The position numbers were made by a program, and so were the translations under genes. Positions 59,167 to 64,000 of a stretch of DNA of 64,000 bases are shown in pieces. Where the stretch lies: the NCBI GenBank assembly GCA_015178975.1, contig WHVD01000005.1, positions 1,612,001 through 1,676,000 of the forward strand, written 5' to 3'. Under the pieces are notes generated by a model. The model was given only the letters and a program-made list of their open reading frames with translations, had not been told where the DNA came from and did no database searches. Within the stretch, counting starts at the first letter, position 1, and each line of letters opens with the position of its first letter. Source of the DNA: Hysterangium stoloniferum. Taxonomy: Eukaryota > Basidiomycota > Agaricomycetes > Hysterangiales > Hysterangiaceae.

Positions 59167-61199
59167 TAGGTCCTAATGGAGGGTTTGAACTGGGCTCAAT
59201 ATCGATTTTTAAGTCGTAGGGCCTATGTGGTGCAAGCCTGTCAGCTTTTTGCTTACTGAAGATGTCTGCGAAATCATGGTATTTCTCGGGAACTCCTTCC
59301 AGGTCGGCTTTTAGCTCAGATAATTCTGGAGTTGCAAAACATCCAGATGCTTCATCAACTTTTAAGCTGATTGAAAAACACTGTGAGCCATCCAGTTTAC
59401 TCACCCTAACAAATGCCGAAGCATTGATGAGAGAGATTTTTGGAGGCACAGAGGTTTCGGTAGAAGCCAGAGGTGCTGTAGATGCCGAAAAGGCATTGGC
59501 CGGAAAAGATGCTGCAGGAGGAACCGAAGTGTCGGGAATCCGGAAATTAATACTGCCCAATACCCAGTCAATCAACGGATTATATCAGATGAGCCAGTTG
59601 TATCCAAAAACTACCGAACAGCTAGAGTCCAACTGTGTTACGAAAAAAGTAACCGTCTGAGATGTTCCACAAGGGAACCGGATAGACATGTTGCAGGCTT
59701 GGGTAATTGCCGTATTGCTAGTGCCGTCAAACAAATGTAAGGAAATTGCGGGAACAGAATGGAGTTTCAGATTATGTTTCGTGGCAAAGGTGGTATCTAC
59801 AAAACAGTGTGTGGAGCCAGAATCTATCAGAGCTCGGAACACTAAATTTCCAAGAAAGTCAGAAACAAGTTTTACAAATAATGAATCGGGATTAGAGAGA
59901 GCAAACACGTTGAGACGGATAACCTCGGAAACATGGAGAGAGTCAACGCAACCCTCTGTCCATGCAGTTTCTGGAGGTTGCTTACTCTTTTTTCGACTCC
60001 ATGGCGGGTTTTTCCTTGGACATTGTAGTCGTAGTGGAAGTTGCCGTGTGGGCCTTGGAAGAGTTAGATTTAACGGTACAGTCGGAAACCTTGTGTCCGC
60101 CTTTCCCGCAGCAAAGGCAGAGGTCATTGTCCATACATTGTTGTTTCTCCTTTAGGGTGAGTTTACCGTCAGTACCCAACAAATGGGAAATGTCAGGTTT
60201 GTCGGAAGTTGACTGTTTTTCCTTGTTGGATTTCTTGTCTTTCTTCCGGTCGGAGTTTTATTTGCCAGTATTAGTGCCAGAGTTGCCGGTGTTATTGCCT
60301 GAGTTGTTGCCGGAAGACTTGCTAGTCGACGCCTTGTTATTCTGAGAATGTTCCGTCGGGTTCTCACAAGAGACCTCGGCTTTTCATTCCCAATAATGGG
60401 CATCGGATGTTTGAGCTTTAATCTGCATGAGTTGGAGAGTTTTCGGCTTTCCATCTTTGCAGATCTCGTCTTTAAGGCGTGATGGAAGTCCCATATAGAA
60501 ATGGTGTCTGAGGGCGGAGTCATCCCATCCACATCGTGTGGTGAGGGTATTGAACTTGATGAGATAATCGGAAACTCGTTGATTGTCCTTCATCTTGAGT
60601 GTCATTAATTCATTTTCCACTTCGCCGGTTTGATCGTAAGGTCCGAAATTAGTTTCCAGTTCTTCCACAAAAGTGTCCCAGTCGTCGAGCCATACGGGTG
60701 TCTCGTCGGATATTCCAGATAGTCTGGGTTCGAACCAATCTTGAGCGGTATCCTTGAGATAAGAGAGTGTGAAATTGACTTTTCGACTGTCGGATTTAAA
60801 TGCAGTGGGTCGATCATGGAAACTGAAACAGCATTTGAGAAGGAAATTCTTCAATTTTTTCGGATCCTTGCCGGTAAATGGTTCAGGTTCTTTGACTCCG
60901 GTGCGGGATGATTCTTTACTATCCTCAGCGGATTTCAAGTAGTCAGCGAATTTCACAATGGAGTTGATAAACAACATTTCAGTCAGTTCGTCGGAAGATT
61001 TCTTTTTCGATGTCTCCGGCTGATCTTCTGCTTCGTTGTCGGAAGTGTGGGGAACATTGGTGTCCTTCGTTACCTCGGTAACTTCTTCGACTGAAGCTGA
61101 TGTTGTCGGCTGAAAAGGGGTTTCGGGTTGAGTGATGTAAAGTTGCAACGGGGATTGAAGTTGGGATGGTCCTTCAGCAGCTTTGCGTTTGGGACCCAT
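59167..61199 (-). pseudogene. Ty3/gypsy gag-protease of family C (3' half missing here)
   Basis: ATG at 61199 (MGPKRKAAEGPSQLQSPLQL). Gag includes EPFTGKDPKKLKNFLLKC, the ELETNFGPYDQTGEVEN block and YLIKFNTLTTRCGWDDSALR. A CCHC knuckle (CLCCGKGGHKVSDC) lies at about 60080-60120. Protease has ALIDSGSTHCFVDTTFATKH with catalytic DSG at about 59840, then SSCSVVFGYNWLI. The linker IFSKQKADRLAPHRPYDLKI and NPPLGP ends at the breakpoint 59166/59167. Stops follow YWE and NWLI and interrupt the knuckle region; several are TGA where related copies have Arg. The missing RT-IN half is at 51963-55666 and starts exactly where this ends. Confidence 0.9.
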
Positions 61200-61233
61200 G
61201 ATGAGCGAGTCACAGAGTTGAGATCTGATATAC

Positions 61234-61777
61234 TGTTAAGTGCCGTGTCAGGAACTTATTCTGGAACTATCGGAAGGTCACCGGGAAGTTGGGAACTATC
61301 GGATAGAGTCAGGATGTCGGCTTCAGCTTATGTGCTGTGCCTCTACGCAAACACTCAAAGTCCTTAATTTCAGAGGTGAGACTTACAATGGAAGATACAG
61401 ATATTCAGAGTTCTGAAGAGTTCTGAATATCGAGTGTACAGAAAGACGGGAGAAGGAATAAGAAACTAAGTCGATATCAGATCTAAGGTAAAGTACAAAT
61501 TCACGGAAACTAATATAAGTCTACTCGTTATTGTACTACAAACTAAGACCATAATAAGACAGAAATGGAAATGTTCTTAAAACGGAAATACAATAAGACA
61601 TATTAGGGAGACAATATTCCGAAATGGGAGTACAACAAACAAATGAGTGAATACTTGTCAACAGACAAATTACCAAATGCGGAACAAGGGAAGAACGTGG
61701 ATGATATGGTAACTATGATGTTCCGTAGTCGGAGATCGGAAGTCGGATATTGAAACATCCGGGAATGGGTCGTAACA
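61234..61777 (-). mobile_element. family-C LTR, 5' LTR of the gypsy element
   Basis: 544 bp, TGTTAAGTGCCG...GGTCGTAACA, 34 bp upstream of the gag ATG. It is followed by CTTAG, which begins the remaining half of the LTR in which the element is inserted. Confidence 0.92.
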
Positions 61778-62031
61778 CTTAGATCTGATATCGACTTAGT
61801 TTCTTATTCCTTCTTCCGTCTTTCTGTACGCTCAATATTCAGAACTCTTCAGAACTCTGAATATCCATATCTTCCATTGTAAGTCTCACCTCTGAAATTA
61901 AGGACTTTGAGCATTTGCGTAGAGGCGCAGCATATAAGCTGAAGCCAATGTCCTGACCCTATCCGACAGTTCCCGACTTTCCGGTGACTTTCCAATAGTT
62001 CCGGAATAAGTTCCCGACACGGCACTTAACA
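61778..62031 (+). mobile_element. 3' half of a family-C LTR (target of the gypsy insertion)
   Basis: Sense LTR sequence from CTTAGATCTGATATC to GGCACTTAACA, followed by CCTGT (62032-62036). Together with the inverted half at 57592-57885 it makes one complete LTR sharing the CTTAG target site. Confidence 0.9.
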
Positions 62032-63061
62032 CCTGTCAGCAACAAAAGGTATCCAATGAACCTTCTATATGAAACTATTCATATTGTTACCACATATGGA
62101 TATTATACAATGACATTATGTCATACTCTGGTTAACTGCACAGATGTTAAGAATCAAGACTCTAATAGTAATATAGCTCAGTCACATATATATTATAATG
62201 GACTATATATTTTGTACCTAATAGTAATATAGCCAATAAAGCAACTATTAGTTACAGTATCAATGATTAGCTTAGGATCTCAACTCACCTCAGTCATGTA
62301 TATGTTATAATGGACTGAGGTGACACTACAATGGTCAACTAGCTTATATACACTGCAGGTCCAAGCATCACCAGGCACCATCAGTAACATGGCAGTGGTG
62401 CCAGGTGTCTATACCTAAGTGTTCATGATGTATACATTCCAACAAACACTAGATACACCTTTGAAGAGAGCCTAATTTGCACTTCTTGCCCATGAAATGA
62501 TAGAAAAGCAAAGCTCAGGAATGAAATGGCAGCAGGTGGGGGCAGGCAAAGTGGGGAGAGACACATTATGTCAGCTATGTACAGCTGTGTACAATTAGAG
62601 ATTCAGGGTCACATATGGAGCATTGCAAGCAAAGGGTGACTCCTCTAGCTGCTGGGAAGTGCAGGACCATCCAGCAGGTGCAGCAAAATAGCTTATGCAT
62701 TCTAATTAGGTCAGAGCTCAGGGGGCTATGCAGCAAACTAATTAGGTTGCAAATAGAAGATACACAAGTGGATATCCCTGAATACATATCAGTATGATTC
62801 AAAGACCATTTTAGTTTCTCGATTTGGAATGTGCCATGATCACCAGCTTACCTGTGTGCGGATTGGCAGCGGGAGACCTAGAGTAGATACAACTCGAAAG
62901 AAAGTCGTGTCGAAGTGTCGAAATCAAGTCAATGTTTTGAAGTCGAGTTGAAGAACCACTTCAGCATATAGAATATTACGGAAGAAGCCGAGGAGAACAT
63001 ATCAAAAATATTCAAGAATCAAGCCGTATTAAATAGAATTAAAAGCATCAATTTACCACCA
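62032..63061. other. repeat-derived AT-rich stretch, no gene
   Basis: Short TATATTATAATGGACT repeats near 62196 and 62301 and the dispersed repeat at 62445-62606. Around 62890-62960 GAAGT/TCGA-rich sequence recalls family-E LTR repeats but no ends were found. Confidence 0.4.
62445..62606 (-). repeat. dispersed repeat, copy 2 (inverted relative to 40548-40717)
   Basis: Shares GAGACACATTATGTCAGCTA, CAAATTAGGCTC (reverse) and related blocks with the copy at 40548. Divergence is moderate. Confidence 0.65.
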
Positions 63062-63285
63062 GCATTCAACAAGTACACCCCGCGCCTTGAGACAAGACGG
63101 TGGGTCAGGAACCAAGTCTTTGTGATAGGCTCATGTCCTTCCAACATGTTGAACTTCAGAACAGCAGCCACAAAACAGCTTGTTTGACGTTTTGCCACAA
63201 AGTTTAATACTGGTAGAACAACGCCTATCTCATCTTCGAATGGACCGGTTGGATGATAGTCAAAGTATATTGTCGGAATCGCCTA
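63062..63285 (-). CDS. coding-like exon of an unidentified gene (partial)
   Basis: An open frame of about 74 codons without stop on the minus strand, bordered by an acceptor (CATAG before GCGATTCCG) and a donor (GCTGGTG, then GTAAAT). It reads AIPTIYFDYHPTGPFEDEIG, VVLPVLNFVAKRQTSCFVAA, FNMLEGHEPITKTWFLTHRL and VSRRGVYLLNAGG. I do not recognise the family. Neighbouring exons could not be placed; the downstream side turns into repeat-like sequence, so the gene may be truncated. Confidence 0.35.
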
Positions 63286-63776
63286 TGGCATCTCGGCTAG
63301 ATTTATGGGTGGAGATTAATGCGATTCGCCCCATGCAGTCAGTGTGATCAATGAACGATGCATGTCGGCGCTACCGGTGAGTTTCTTGCAAGACAGGCTG
63401 TACTGTAGGGGAGATGAAGGATTGGATAAAAAAGAGCCTCCTGGATCAACTACTGAAATCCTCGCCAGTGGGGTATTGATGATTCAACTGATGGCTACAT
63501 ATTGAAAGGCAACGAGTGGATTCACTCACTGTAGACTAACGCAAGTCTTGCGATGTCGTGACCCCGCAAGGCCAATATAAAATTCAGATGGATTCAAAGA
63601 AAAATCGTTACGAGATCGTATACAGGTCGTGAATGCGCGTAAGAGGTCGTAAAAATGCGAGATGGGAGTGAAAACACAAGAACGAGAACGGGAATTGGAA
63701 TGAGGGATAACAAACAGTGGATAAAAATAAATATTTGATCATGATCATGACAATGTCGGGAGTCCTACCAACTCCC

Positions 63777-64000
63777 GCAATGTTCGCCACTCGTCAATCA
63801 AATCACCTACCCCAATCTCTCCTCCTCCCAGATCTCATCAAACTCCCCACCACAACAGACGCAATACCCAAAGACGCAATCAACACATACGCGGGCAAAC
63901 CCCCGCAATGTTCACCACTCGTCAATCAAATCACCTACCCCAATCTCTCCTCCTCCCAGATTTGATGAAACTCCCCACCACAACAGACGCAATACCCAAA
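63777..64000. repeat. 128-bp tandem duplication, cut by window edge
   Basis: CGCAATGTTC[GA]CCACTCGTCA recurs with a period of 128 bp (63777 and 63905). Copies are nearly identical apart from a cluster of changes in the CCAGAT[CT]T segment. A minus-strand frame LIASLGIASVVVGSLMRSGR runs through the first copy with a donor-like GGTAGGTGA after it. Confidence 0.75.

Overview
The window looks like a piece of a filamentous basidiomycete genome, most likely an agaricomycete. Genes are split by many 50-70 bp introns with GT...AG ends, and Ty3/gypsy, Ty1/copia and Tc1/mariner-type elements are abundant. Several proteins belong to families expanded in Agaricomycetes: an SIP5 homologue, a PL8 lyase, DUF6533-like seven-transmembrane proteins and single-pass Ser/Thr-rich membrane proteins. 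All exon coordinates were read by hand from frame, splice signals and family homology; no search was run.

Region 1 (1-23.1 kb) is gene-bearing. In order it holds RNA14/CstF-77 (-), a small CBP4-like mitochondrial assembly factor (+) diverging from it, a secreted PL8 polysaccharide lyase (+), SIP5 (-), a CFIm25/NUDT21 homologue (-), an orphan single-exon gene with a good TATA box (+), about 5.6 kb with no supported gene, an arrestin-like protein (-) and an SLC35F6-type transporter (+) with a 6-nt microexon. Two pre-mRNA 3'-end processing factors (RNA14 and CFIm25) lie within 12 kb of each other.

Region 2 (23.1-38.5 kb) is AT-rich and increasingly made of mobile elements. It contains a gag-like gene broken by two solo LTRs, a decayed gypsy pol with another solo LTR inside, a 702-bp near-perfect fold-back element flanked by TA, and a 3.76-kb LTR-bounded unit whose interior carries a DUF6533-like seven-transmembrane gene instead of copia genes. 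A single-pass membrane protein gene (38.97-39.8 kb, -) follows.

Region 3 (40.9-62.0 kb) is a nested transposon cluster. It contains tandem family-B LTRs with an internal minisatellite, a decayed minus-strand gypsy element with three LTR insertions, a Tc1-like transposase interrupted by a gag-only copia element, and one gypsy element (family C) present as two complementary halves in opposite orientation. Three target-site-duplication pairs in inverted orientation, plus a 47-bp identical inverted duplication at both breakpoints, indicate one inversion of about 7.6 kb. Undoing it restores a complete gypsy element, a complete solo LTR and a continuous Tc1 gene order. The family-C gypsy element also carries an antisense, intron-containing gene with a coiled coil, a nuclear-localisation-like motif and a Zn2Cys6-spaced cysteine cluster.

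The last 2 kb (62-64 kb) hold a dispersed repeat, one open coding-like exon on the minus strand and a 128-bp tandem duplication cut by the window edge.
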